Origin: JAEUIT01 sp044220875
Lineage (GTDB): Bacteria; Planctomycetota; Phycisphaerae; Phycisphaerales; SM1A02
Length of the DNA: 64,000 bases
Direction: 5' to 3'
Assembly: GCA_044220875.1 (NCBI GenBank)
Contig: JBGAQH010000003.1
Location: 248,001-312,000, forward strand
Within the stretch, counting starts at the first letter, position 1, and every line of letters begins with the position of its first letter. The translations under genes and the position numbers were made by a program. Under the pieces are notes generated by a model. The model did no database searches, was not told where the DNA came from, and worked only from the letters and a program-made list of their open reading frames with translations. Below, one piece after another: positions 40,319 to 48,563 of the stretch.

Positions 40319-42946
40319 CTATCCGCGCGTCGCCAGCAGCGCCCTCGGCGACTGACGGCGCAGCGCGATGGCCGCGGGCAGCGAGGCCAGCAGCGTCATC
40401 GCAGCCATCGTCGCCCATCCGAGCCCGATCGGTCCGACGGGAATCGCCAGCGAGGAGGTGAGGCCGGCGAGATCGTGCTGCCAGACCCTGCCCATCACGG
40501 CGAGATGGAGGCCAAGCCCCGTGCCGACCGCTGCGCCGGCGAGGGCAACCAGGAGCGACTCGCCCAGCACGAGCCGCATGGGGATGCTCGGCGCGCCGCC
40601 GATGGCCCGCAGGACGCCGAATTCGTGGCGCCGCGCGGCGATCCCCGCGGCGACCACGTTGCCGACGCCGAAGCAGGCGAGGAAGAGGGCGGCGAAGGAC
40701 ACGCTTGCGGTCATGCCCAACAGCGTGCTCGCGACCTTGTCGAGGGTCCCGCGGATCATCCGTCCGCTCGCGTAGTTGGCGCCGGGGACTTGCTCGAGCA
40801 CGATCTGCTTGAGCTCCTCGTCGAGCTCCTCGCCGCGCGAGGGATCGAGGACGAGCTGCATGATGTAGGCGTCGCGCGAGCCGAACTGCCTCGCCACGGC
40901 GTTGAAGTCCATGAAGACGCAGCTCACCGCCTGCTCCATGTAGAGCGAGCGCACGCCGAAGAACTGCGTGGCGATGTCGAGGCCGGCGCTCGAGACGACG
41001 CCGACGATCTCGAAGCGCCTGTCGCCGGCGGCGCCGCCGAGTCCGATCGAACCGCCGACGCCGAGGTGGCGGGCGACCTTGAACTGCTCGGCCACGAGCA
41101 CCGCGTCGCCGTCGCGCAGCCGCTCGATGGCGTGCTGCGGATCGCCCTCGATGAAGTCCAGCCGATTGAGCTTCAGGAAGCGGTCGAGGTCGAAGCCGAC
41201 GCAGACGACGTTGGTCGGGCCGAGCCCGTCCACGCCTAACGTTTCGCCCTTCGCGAGCCGCACCGGCAGGTAGCCGACCGGGCAGCTCTGGAGGACGCCG
41301 GGCATCGACTCGATGATGCGCTGCTTCTCCGGCGAGAGTCCGGTGGAGCAGAAGACGAAGCCGTCGGCGAATCGGATCCGGTCGCGGAACTCGTTGACGA
41401 CCGAGAGGCCGTTCGACCAGGTGCTCACCATGATCGAGGCCCCGACCATGAGCGCCCCGGCGGTGAAGCCGAGGCGATAGGGCATGGAGCGCACCGATCG
41501 AACCAGCAGGCCGCCGGGCAGGGCGAAGAGGAGTTCGACGCCGCGGCCGGCCGCCTTCGTCACCAGCCAGAGGACACAGGGGGCGAGCAGGAAGTAGCCG
41601 ACGTGCAGGGACGCGATGCCGACGATCGCATAGACCCAGAAGCGCAGCTGCGTGTCGGGCACGAGAAGGAGCGCGACCTGGAGTCCGACGAGCCCCGCGC
41701 CGAGGCCCAGGCAGATGCCGAGGCCGCGCGGCTGCGGAGGGCGGGCTCGGACGGTGAGGGCCTCAAGCGGCGTGACCCGCGAGGCCTGCCACGCGGGATA
41801 GGCGGCGCCGGCGAGTCCCGCGGTGATCGTGCCGCACATCGCCAGCAGAAGGCCGACCGGCGAGATCGCGAACCCCGCCCGCATGTACTCGCGGTAGATG
41901 GAGACCAGCGCCCAGGCGAGGCCGATGCCCAGGGGGAGCCCGATGAGTCCGCCGATCGTGCCGATCGCGCCGCCGACCACGAGCTGCGCTGCGAAGAGCT
42001 GTCGCCTCCCGGCGCCGATGCAGCGGGCGATGGCCATCTCGCGCTGCTGCTCGGTCACGGCCGTGGTGAGCCCGACCGCGACGATGAATGCGCAGGAAAG
42101 GAACGCAATCGATGAGGCGAGCGTGAACCCGAGCTTGCTCGCCAGCATCTGGCGGTCGAGCCCCGTGGTCACCGCCTCGGCGGGCTCGAGGATCATCGGA
42201 TCGGCGACGAGCGTCGCGTGTTCCCTGCACCAGGCCCGGGCGTCCACCTCGTCGCGGAGGATGATCGCGGCCACCGTCGCCCGCCCCTCGAGCGAGCACG
42301 CCTCGCCTAACGCGGCGCGCGACATCTCGACGAGCGGCCGCTGCAGCGCGCCGAGCTTCGGCCGCCTGTAGATCCCGCAGACGGTGAGTTCGATCGGCGC
42401 TCCGAAGCGCTGCACGAGCAACGTGTCGCCGACGCCGGCCTTGAGCGCGTCGGCCGCCGCGGGATCAAGCAGGATGTCGCGTTCCCTCAGCGGACGCGTG
42501 CCGGAGACGAGCTCGAGATCGCGGAAGCGGTCGTCGGCCGGCACGTCGATGCCGCGGACCTGCACCGTCGCCCGGTGCCGGTGCTCCTCGTCGACGGCGT
42601 GGAGCAGCGTGATCGAGCCGAAGAGTCGCACGCTCACCGCGTCCACGCCCGGAAGCGAGCGGACGCCGTCCGCGACCGACGCGTCGAAGTCCGAGCCGTA
42701 GCGGTCGATGATTCGCGCGTCGGTGTCGCCGAGCGACCGCGCGACGCCGTCGGCGACGTTGAGGTCGACGCTGGCGAGGGCGCAGCTCGTCGCGACCACG
42801 AGCGAACTGGCCAGCAGCACCGCGACGACGAGGAGGATCGTCCTACCGCGGCGCCCGGCCAAGCTCTGCCGCGCGAAGGGCCAGACTGCTCGCCACGTCG
42901 CCGCCCATTGGGCTGGCCAGGTTCCGACCGGAGAGGCCTTCAACAT
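40319..42946 (-). CDS. FtsX/MacB-type ABC transporter permease
   Basis: An 875-residue permease with two FtsX cores: a first TM near residues 36-56 (TILLVVAVLLASSLVVA), a large extracytoplasmic domain, a cluster of TM segments around 250-350, a second repeat starting near 480 and the C-terminal FtsX module with 'GVGNVVAAGIAARRHEFGVLRAIGG'. This layout matches permeases that move lipoproteins or hydrophobic compounds out of the inner membrane, or act as mechanotransmitters. The partner ATPase is encoded upstream with a 104-bp overlap. The start at 42946 is the only ATG near the first TM; TTG 42862 would cut the overlap to 20 bp. Confidence 0.85.
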   Translation of the reverse strand: MLKASPVGTWPAQWAATWRAVWPFARQSLAGRRGRTILLVVAVLLASSLVVATSCALASVDLNVADGVARSLGDTDARIIDRYGSDFDASVADGVRSLPGVDAVSVRLFGSITLLHAVDEEHRHRATVQVRGIDVPADDRFRDLELVSGTRPLRERDILLDPAAADALKAGVGDTLLVQRFGAPIELTVCGIYRRPKLGALQRPLVEMSRAALGEACSLEGRATVAAIILRDEVDARAWCREHATLVADPMILEPAEAVTTGLDRQMLASKLGFTLASSIAFLSCAFIVAVGLTTAVTEQQREMAIARCIGAGRRQLFAAQLVVGGAIGTIGGLIGLPLGIGLAWALVSIYREYMRAGFAISPVGLLLAMCGTITAGLAGAAYPAWQASRVTPLEALTVRARPPQPRGLGICLGLGAGLVGLQVALLLVPDTQLRFWVYAIVGIASLHVGYFLLAPCVLWLVTKAAGRGVELLFALPGGLLVRSVRSMPYRLGFTAGALMVGASIMVSTWSNGLSVVNEFRDRIRFADGFVFCSTGLSPEKQRIIESMPGVLQSCPVGYLPVRLAKGETLGVDGLGPTNVVCVGFDLDRFLKLNRLDFIEGDPQHAIERLRDGDAVLVAEQFKVARHLGVGGSIGLGGAAGDRRFEIVGVVSSAGLDIATQFFGVRSLYMEQAVSCVFMDFNAVARQFGSRDAYIMQLVLDPSRGEELDEELKQIVLEQVPGANYASGRMIRGTLDKVASTLLGMTASVSFAALFLACFGVGNVVAAGIAARRHEFGVLRAIGGAPSIPMRLVLGESLLVALAGAAVGTGLGLHLAVMGRVWQHDLAGLTSSLAIPVGPIGLGWATMAAMTLLASLPAAIALRRQSPRALLATRG

Positions 42947-43676
42947 CGAATGATCCGGCCAGCAGGCCATCGCGGAGGACATGGACCGTGCGGCAATGCG
43001 CCGCGGCGGCCGGCTCATGGGTCACCATGAGAACGAGGATGCTACGCTCGGCCACGACGCGCTCGAGCATCTCCCAGAGACGTTCGCTCGTGTTCGAGTC
43101 GAGATTCCCGGTCGGCTCGTCGGCAAGGAGCACGCGCGGCTCGAAGAGGAGCGCCCGGGCGATCGCGACACGCTGCTGCTCGCCCCCCGAGAGCGCCTCG
43201 GGCCGGTGATGGCCGCGCTCCGCGAGACCGAGCGAGTCGAGCAGGGCCATGCCGCGGTCGTGGAGGGACCTCGCGTCGACGCCGTCGAGGACGCCGGGCA
43301 GCACCACGTTCTCGAGTGCGGTCAGCGTGGGCAGCAGGTTGAACTGCTGGAAGACCACGCCGATCGTGCGTCGCCGATAGAGCGTGAGCTCGGCCTCGCT
43401 CATGCGATCGACGCGGTGGCCGGCGACCTCGATCTCCCCGCCGTCGGCCCGGTCAAGGCCGGCGACGAGGTGGAGCAGCGTGCTCTTGCCGCTCCCGGAG
43501 GCGCCCATGACCGCGACGAATCCCGTGCCCGAGACCGTGAGGTCCAGCCCGCGGAGGGCCTCCACCTCGCGGCCGCCGACGCGATAGCGCTTGCGCAGGG
43601 AACGCACGGCGATGGACGTGGTCTCGCCGCTGCGCGCCCTTGGATCGAGAAGCGGACCGGGATCAGTGACCGGCAT
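42843..43676 (-). CDS. LolD/MacB-type ABC transporter ATPase
   Basis: The 277-residue ATPase has Walker A GASGSGKSTLLHLVAG, the Q-loop in VFQQFNLLPTLTALENV, signature LSGGEQQRVAIARAL and Walker B VLLADEPTGNLDS, where the ADEPTGNLD form is typical of the LolD/MacB/FtsE group. It energises the permease encoded by the next gene. The start at 43676 overlaps the end of gcvH by 14 bp with GGGA about 5 nt upstream; ATG 43700 is an alternative. The ~35 residues before the ATPase domain and the C-terminal tail are extra to the family core. Confidence 0.9.
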   Translation of the reverse strand: MPVTDPGPLLDPRARSGETTSIAVRSLRKRYRVGGREVEALRGLDLTVSGTGFVAVMGASGSGKSTLLHLVAGLDRADGGEIEVAGHRVDRMSEAELTLYRRRTIGVVFQQFNLLPTLTALENVVLPGVLDGVDARSLHDRGMALLDSLGLAERGHHRPEALSGGEQQRVAIARALLFEPRVLLADEPTGNLDSNTSERLWEMLERVVAERSILVLMVTHEPAAAAHCRTVHVLRDGLLAGSFDVEGLSGRNLASPMGGDVASSLALRAAELGRAPR

Positions 43677-44046
43677 GCTTCCCGTCGTAGGTCGCGGCAT
43701 CCATGAGCGCGTTCAGCGGCGCGAGGTCGCTGCACTCGATCTTCACGAGCCAGCCGCGGCCAAAGGAATCGGTGTTGACGAGGGAGGGGTCGCGCACGGC
43801 GTCGGCGTTGACCGCGACGATCGTGCCGGCGACGAAGGAGTAGATGTCGCTCGTCGTCTTGACGCTCTCGACCTCGCCGACGGCGCTGCCGGCGGTGATC
43901 TTGGTGCCGACCGGCTTCATCTCGACGTAGGTGATGTCGGTGAGCTCGTCGGCGGCGAAGGTCGTGATGCCGAGCGTCACGGTGTTGCCTTCGACGCGGA
44001 ACCACTCGTGACTCTCGGAATACCGGCAGTTGGCGGGGCTGGCCAT
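43663..44046 (-). CDS. gcvH: Glycine cleavage system H protein
   Basis: The 127-residue product matches GcvH: 'YSESHEWFRVEGNTVTLGIT', 'LTDITYVEMKPVGT', and the lipoyl-lysine segment EVESVKTTSDIYS (K63). It carries the lipoyl-bound aminomethyl group between the P and T proteins. Neither of those enzymes is encoded in this window, so the gene is separated from its complex. The start at 44046 gives the normal length; an upstream in-frame start adds a non-homologous Arg/Pro segment. It overlaps the ABC ATPase gene, which implies a shared transcript. Confidence 0.94.
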   Translation of the reverse strand: MASPANCRYSESHEWFRVEGNTVTLGITTFAADELTDITYVEMKPVGTKITAGSAVGEVESVKTTSDIYSFVAGTIVAVNADAVRDPSLVNTDSFGRGWLVKIECSDLAPLNALMDAATYDGKHAGH

Positions 44047-44257
44047 GGTGTGGGATCTCGTTCGGTCGGGTCGAAACGGAAGGGGGGAACGATAAGGCAA
44101 GTTGCGGTCGCGGGTTCGCCATCCGACACGGCCGCGCGCGGCGATGAGGGGCGGAGTTCGCCGGAGCCGCAGCTCAGGAGCGGGAGGACAACACCGGACT
44201 TGCCGAGAGAAATGTCGGGGTGAGGGCCGCTGAATGGTAATTTGGGTGGTTTCCGAC

Positions 44258-44286
44258 TTGCCGACCCGTTTGGGGTCCTATAGGCT
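44258..44286 (+). promoter_or_regulatory. Candidate sigma70-type promoter
   Basis: TTGCCG (44258-44263) and TAGGCT (44281-44286) are separated by 17 nt. The predicted transcription start is near 44292, ~130 nt before the terminator stem. Confidence 0.45.
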
Positions 44287-44291
44287 CATCA

Positions 44292-44456
44292 CGCAATTCG
44301 AACGAGGCCTTTGCGACGCGGAGGGAACCGCCCGTTGTCGCGACGCAGCCCGTTCAGCAGGTGGCGACATCGCTTGAGGGTCCTTGCCGCCGACGTGCCT
44401 GCTTCCAGTCTTTCTCCCCTCCGGAAACGCCGCCGAGTTGTTCGGGCGGCGTTTTC
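44292..44456 (+). ncRNA. Candidate small RNA or transcription attenuator
   Basis: A ~165-nt segment bounded by the promoter above and the terminator below. Internal stems include gcgac-gcgg (44313-44321) with ccgc (44328-44331) and gtcgc (44337-44341), and gcagg (44357-44361) with cctgc (44398-44402). ggaggg near 44320 could also pair with ccctcc near 44417, giving an alternative fold. I do not recognise a known RNA family (SRP, RNase P, tmRNA and tRNA were considered). Confidence 0.3.
44425..44456 (+). terminator. Intrinsic terminator upstream of the TIM-barrel gene
   Basis: aaacgccgcc (44425-44434) pairs with ggcggcgttt (44445-44454), and the right arm runs into a T-rich tail (ttttcttt). 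No gene on the plus strand ends just before it, which is unusual and points to a short RNA or attenuation. Confidence 0.7.
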
Positions 44457-44630
44457 TTTCGTCGCATGACCGCCGGGAGGCAACCGAGCGATGTCGGCGG
44501 CAGCGTCGATTGCACTCGATCGAGTGCCGGTAACCGCGATCGGCGATCCGCGGTTATTCTGCCCCGCTCCCCTTCTCCGGCAGGATCGCCCACGGCGTTC
44601 GCTGCCACCCTTTGCAGTCCGGTCGTACGC

Positions 44631-45434
44631 GTGCAGGCCCAGATCGTCCTGACTCTTTCCGTTGGCGCCCTCAAGCCGCTCCTCGCAAGCAAGGATGTGC
44701 GGTGTCCGAGCCTCATGCAGGTTCCGGAGTTTGCGGCCAAGGAACTTGGCCTGCGGGGACTCAATCTGCCGAGCGGCCTGCTCGCGGGCCGCGCTGCGCA
44801 AGACCTGGACAAGATCCGCGACTTGGCGGACAAGGCCGGCGCGCCATGCCTCGTGCTGATCGAGGAGACGCCGCTTTCGTTCGGCGATCCGAAGGCCGAC
44901 ACGCGGACGCAGCTTGAGGAGCGCGTCCGGCGACTGGCGGCCGCGGCGAATCGGCTCGGATGTCGGGACATCGCCGTGCGATGTGCCGCGAAGAACACCG
45001 ACGAGGAGTTCGAGCGCGTCGCGGGGGGACTGAAGACGGCGCTCCAGGAAGTCGACCGCTACGACCTCAACGTGTTGCTCCTGCCGCACGAGGGACTCAC
45101 CTTCGAGCCGGCCCGTCTCACCGACCTCATCAAGAAGGTGGGCGGATTCCGCATCGGATCGCTGCCCAGCTTCGCCCACGCCCACGCCACCGGCGACGTC
45201 GAGAAGACGCTTCGGAAACTCGCTCCCTACGCGGAGTCGATCGACGCGACGATCGTCGGCTTCAAGGGCGAGACCCATCAGCCCTTTGATCTGGCAGCGT
45301 GCGTCGAGAGCGTGCGCGCCGTCGGGTACGTCAACACGCTGGCCCTCGATTACGTCGGGAAGGGCGATGTCGTCGCTGACCTGCAGCGGGCCCACAGTAT
45401 CCTTGACGCAGCAGTGCAGACCGAAGAGGAGTGA
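44631..45434 (+). CDS. Sugar-phosphate isomerase/epimerase-like TIM-barrel protein
   Basis: A ~267-residue protein resembling the AP-endonuclease/xylose-isomerase-like TIM-barrel family: beta strands such as 'IVLTLSVGAL', 'LGLRGLNLPSG', 'CLVLIEE', 'DIAVRCAAKN', 'LNVLLLPHEG', 'FRIGSLPSFAHA' and 'ALDYVGKGD' alternate with helices. The metal ligands of true isomerases (E, D, H, E) are only partly recognisable (HEG, DYVG), so catalysis is uncertain. Start GTG 44631 is a guess from domain length; the open frame runs further upstream without good codon character. It lies 4 nt before cmk, so they share a transcript. Confidence 0.65.
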   Translation: MQAQIVLTLSVGALKPLLASKDVRCPSLMQVPEFAAKELGLRGLNLPSGLLAGRAAQDLDKIRDLADKAGAPCLVLIEETPLSFGDPKADTRTQLEERVRRLAAAANRLGCRDIAVRCAAKNTDEEFERVAGGLKTALQEVDRYDLNVLLLPHEGLTFEPARLTDLIKKVGGFRIGSLPSFAHAHATGDVEKTLRKLAPYAESIDATIVGFKGETHQPFDLAACVESVRAVGYVNTLALDYVGKGDVVADLQRAHSILDAAVQTEEE

Positions 45435-45438
45435 CCTG

Positions 45439-46203
45439 ATGGCCGGCGTCGCCGGTCGCTCGAAAGCGAGGCGTCGCGTGATCGTCACCATCGATGGGCC
45501 TGCGGGGACGGGCAAGTCGACCGTCGCACATCTCCTCGCCAAGCGGCTCGGTCTCGAGTTCCTCGATACCGGCACGATGTACCGGGCCCTCACGCTTCTC
45601 GTGACCGAGGCCGGCATTGCCGCGGATGACCGAACGCACGTGGAGCGGGCCGTGCGCGACGCGGACCTGCGGTTCGACTTCGAGTCCGATCCTCCGGCGC
45701 TCCTCCTCAACGGCCGCGACGTGAGCGAGGCGATCCGTTCGCCGCTCGTCACGGCCCGGGTCTCGATTGTGGCAGGCCATCCGGCGATCCGGGAGGCGAT
45801 GGTCCATGCCCAGCGGGCGATCGCGACGGTGCACCCGCGCCTCGTCACCGAGGGGCGCGACCAGGGCTCCTACGTGTTCCCCGATGCAGACGTGAAGTTC
45901 TATCTCGACGCCAGCGTCGAGATCCGCGCAGCGCGGCGGGCCGAGCAGCTCCGGCGCAAGGGAGAGCCGGCCAACGTCGACGAGATCAGGGCGGCGATCG
46001 AGGCCCGCGACCGCAACGACCGGGCACGAACGATCGGCGCCCTCGTGCGGCCCCACGATTCGATCCTCCTCGACACCGGACCGCTGGACGTGAACGAGGT
46101 CGTTGACGCCCTTGAGCGCCGGGCCCGCGAGCGGCTTGCCTCGCTGAGCTTCGCCGGCGAGGACGCGGACGTCGCCGACACCGTGGGCGAGGCGACTGCG
46201 TGA
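45439..46203 (+). CDS. cmk: Cytidylate kinase
   Basis: The 254-residue product shows VTIDGPAGTGKSTVAHLLAK (P-loop), 'FLDTGTMYRALTLL' (nucleotide-binding Y/R), 'VTEGRDQGSYVFPDADVKFYL' and 'DRNDRAR' (lid), all typical of Cmk. It phosphorylates CMP/dCMP with ATP. GAGGAG lies 7 nt before ATG 45439. Its stop overlaps the plsC start (GTGA), and in many bacteria cmk and plsC are neighbours. A ~20-residue acidic tail extends the C-terminus beyond the usual ~225 residues. Confidence 0.93.
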   Translation: MAGVAGRSKARRRVIVTIDGPAGTGKSTVAHLLAKRLGLEFLDTGTMYRALTLLVTEAGIAADDRTHVERAVRDADLRFDFESDPPALLLNGRDVSEAIRSPLVTARVSIVAGHPAIREAMVHAQRAIATVHPRLVTEGRDQGSYVFPDADVKFYLDASVEIRAARRAEQLRRKGEPANVDEIRAAIEARDRNDRARTIGALVRPHDSILLDTGPLDVNEVVDALERRARERLASLSFAGEDADVADTVGEATA

Positions 46204-47009
46204 AGCGCTTCGAATTCGCGAGGCGCGTCCCGGGCCGATCGCCGCTCCGAATCCTCTGGTGGGACGTCAGCCGCTGGTTCTTCGGGGCTGCGCTGCGTGT
46301 CGTCTACGGGATGCGCGTGGCCGGCGTTGAGCGGATTCCGGAGCGGGGGCCGGTGCTCTTCGTCTCGAACCACCAGTCGTTCTTCGATCCCGTGATCAAC
46401 GGCGCGATCGTCAAGGACCGGCAATACACGGCGATCGCTCGGGAGAGTCTCTTCCGCTTCAAGCCCTTCGCGTGGCTCATCCGTTCCTACGGCGCGCTCT
46501 CGGTCGCCGGCGACGGCGGCGATGCGGCGGCGATGAAGATCGCCCTGAGCGAACTCGCGGCGGGTCGCTGCATCCTCATCTATCCCGAAGGCACCCGAAG
46601 TCCCGACGGGGCGTTGCGCGCGTTCCAGCGCGGCGTCCTCCTTCTGCAGCGGCGGGCAAAGGTCGACGTCGTGCCCATCGGCATCGACGGCGCCTGCGAC
46701 GCGTGGCCGCGGAGCGAGAAGCGGCCGTTCTTCCGCGGACGCATCGCCGCCGAGGCCGGACCAGTGATCACCGCGGCGCGGCTGGCCGCTCTCTCGGCCG
46801 ACGAGGCGATGGAGCTTTTGGTCTCCGAGGTCGAGCGCCTCAGGCGTTCCGCGCGGGAGAGCGTTCGGGCGCGCAGCCGCGGCCGCTGGCCCTTGCCCGG
46901 ACCGGGCGATGACGCGGCCGACGTCAGGGCACTCGCCCGCGCGCCCAAGGCCGAGGCGAGTTCGCGAAGCCCCGCCGGCGACGCCGGCACCGTGGCAGAG
47001 TCTCGCTGA
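46200..47009 (+). CDS. plsC: 1-acyl-sn-glycerol-3-phosphate acyltransferase
   Basis: The 269-residue product has the PlsC catalytic HX4D motif in NHQSFFDP, the substrate motif YPEGTRSPDG, and a following 'VVPIGIDGACDAWPR'. It acylates lysophosphatidate to phosphatidate at the membrane, continuing from GpsA's product. Initiation is at GTG 46200 within the cmk stop codon (translational coupling). The last ~50 residues are R/A/P-rich and probably disordered. Confidence 0.92.
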   Translation: MKRFEFARRVPGRSPLRILWWDVSRWFFGAALRVVYGMRVAGVERIPERGPVLFVSNHQSFFDPVINGAIVKDRQYTAIARESLFRFKPFAWLIRSYGALSVAGDGGDAAAMKIALSELAAGRCILIYPEGTRSPDGALRAFQRGVLLLQRRAKVDVVPIGIDGACDAWPRSEKRPFFRGRIAAEAGPVITAARLAALSADEAMELLVSEVERLRRSARESVRARSRGRWPLPGPGDDAADVRALARAPKAEASSRSPAGDAGTVAESR

Positions 47010-47027
47010 AGCGCCGATACTGCGGCC

Positions 47028-48287
47028 ATGGCCCGTCCCGCTCGTCCTCCCATGCCCCTGCATCAGGCTGCTGTGGAGGTCGCCACGGCCCTCATCGAAC
47101 GGGGCTATGAGGCGTACTTCGCCGGCGGCTGCGTGCGCGACCGGCTTCTGGGCGGAGAGCCCGACGATTACGACATCGCCACCTCGGCCCGCCCGGAAGA
47201 GGTGCGAGGGGTCTTCCCGCTGGCCCAGGGAGTCGGGGAGTCCTTCGGTGTGATGCTCGTGCGGTACGGCGGTCAGGTCTTCGAGATCGCGACGTTTCGA
47301 AGCGACGGGGACTACGCGGATGGCCGTCGGCCGGACGAGGTGCGCTTCACCACCGCGGCCGAGGACGCGATGCGCCGCGACTTCACCATCAACGGGCTCT
47401 TTCAGCATCCCGTCACCGATGCGATCGTCGACTTCGTGCACGGTGAGGCCGACCTGCGGCAGGGGATCATCCGAGCGATCGGCGACCCGGACGCCCGCTT
47501 CGGGGAAGATCACCTGCGGCTCCTCCGCGGCATCCGCTTCGCCGCCCGCCTGGGATTTTCGCTGGAGCCGGCGACCTCGGAGGCGATCCGGCGTCATGCT
47601 CCCAAGCTTGCCAAGATCGCCCGGGAGCGGATCGGCGGCGAGCTTCGACGGATGATCGAGTCCCCCAGTCGCGTTCAGGCGATCCGGCTGGTGGAATCCC
47701 ATGGACTCGATGCGCCGATGCTCGGCGAGCCGGCACGTCGAACGCAGGGTGGGCCGACGGCGGGCTCGCTCACCCACCTTGCAGCGCTCTCCGCTCCTGA
47801 TGCCCCCGCTGAAATCCCCGTCCATGTCGGACTCGCGGCATGGGCGCTCGACCGCTCCGGCGACCGGGAGAAGGCCGTGGCGGCGACCGAACGATGGCGG
47901 GAGACGCTTCTCCTGAGCAATCGCGAATCGGCGGAATGCGCGGCAACGCTGGCGTCGATCGAGGCCGCGCTGCAATGGGATTCCATGACCGTGGCGAGGC
48001 GAAAGCGATGGGCTGCCGGCCCGCAGGCGCGGTGGGCGCTGCGTCTGGTTGGCGTTCAGAACGGTGAGCTCGCCCGACGGATCGAGGCGTGGCTGGCGGC
48101 AACCGACCCGGCGACGATTGCCCCGACGCCGCTCCTCTCGGGAGATCACCTTATCGCTGCTGGGTTTGCCCCGGGTCCGGCCTTCCGCGACTGGCTCGAC
48201 GGTGCCTACGACGCCCAACTCGAGGGTCGAGTCACCAGTCGTGAGGGGGCCATCGAGTTCGTGCGGGCGCTCCGCGACGGCGCCTGA
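47028..48287 (+). CDS. tRNA CCA-adding enzyme or poly(A) polymerase (class II)
   Basis: A 419-residue nucleotidyltransferase with the class II head motif AGGCVRDRLLGGEPDDYDIAT split as FAGGCVRD and DDYDIATSA, RRDFTINGLF, and the neck motif 'IRAIGDPDARFGEDHLRLLR' before a helical C-terminal half. CCA-adding and poly(A) enzymes share these motifs, and separating them needs comparison with characterised relatives; most bacteria need at least one CCA enzyme. It is 18 nt after plsC. TACTGC is 4 nt before the ATG and is a weak -10 candidate. Confidence 0.88.
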   Translation: MARPARPPMPLHQAAVEVATALIERGYEAYFAGGCVRDRLLGGEPDDYDIATSARPEEVRGVFPLAQGVGESFGVMLVRYGGQVFEIATFRSDGDYADGRRPDEVRFTTAAEDAMRRDFTINGLFQHPVTDAIVDFVHGEADLRQGIIRAIGDPDARFGEDHLRLLRGIRFAARLGFSLEPATSEAIRRHAPKLAKIARERIGGELRRMIESPSRVQAIRLVESHGLDAPMLGEPARRTQGGPTAGSLTHLAALSAPDAPAEIPVHVGLAAWALDRSGDREKAVAATERWRETLLLSNRESAECAATLASIEAALQWDSMTVARRKRWAAGPQARWALRLVGVQNGELARRIEAWLAATDPATIAPTPLLSGDHLIAAGFAPGPAFRDWLDGAYDAQLEGRVTSREGAIEFVRALRDGA

Positions 48288-48563
48288 TCATGCGTCGGAC
48301 GGGTCGCCGGCGATCGAGTCGGCGCGAGGAGCGAACATCCAAAATCGTCTATCCACGTGTGGAACCGGCGTCTAAGATGCAAGTTTGAGTGTTGACGGTT
48401 CGTTCGGACCGACTCCGTGCTGTCTGAGCAAGGAGTGGTCTCTCCATAGTTCACGTCGGCTCATTGACGAGCCGAAACGCTCCCACGGCTTGTCTTGGCT
48501 CGCGCCTCGGCGCCAGGCATGGATGATCTGTTGGGGCCTTCCCCTTGGCGAAGGATCGATTTC

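Larger units (their letters stand above)
44047..44630. other. Divergent intergenic region, promoter- and terminator-bearing
   Basis: Almost 600 bases without a credible gene between gcvH (minus) and the TIM-barrel gene (plus). It contains TTGCCG (44258-44263), a 17-nt spacer and TAGGCT (44281-44286), then ~140 nt of hairpin-forming sequence and an intrinsic terminator at 44425-44456. This may be a small RNA gene or an attenuated leader. Confidence 0.45.

Noticed and set aside
44296..44306. aattcgaac as a possible tRNA T-loop (GTTCGAAT on the minus strand)
   Set aside because: Flanking bases do not form the 5-bp T-stem and no acceptor or anticodon arms are present.
45900..48218. 772-codon minus-strand frame across cmk, plsC and the nucleotidyltransferase
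   Set aside because: It is antisense to three well-recognised genes and has low-complexity Arg/Ala composition.
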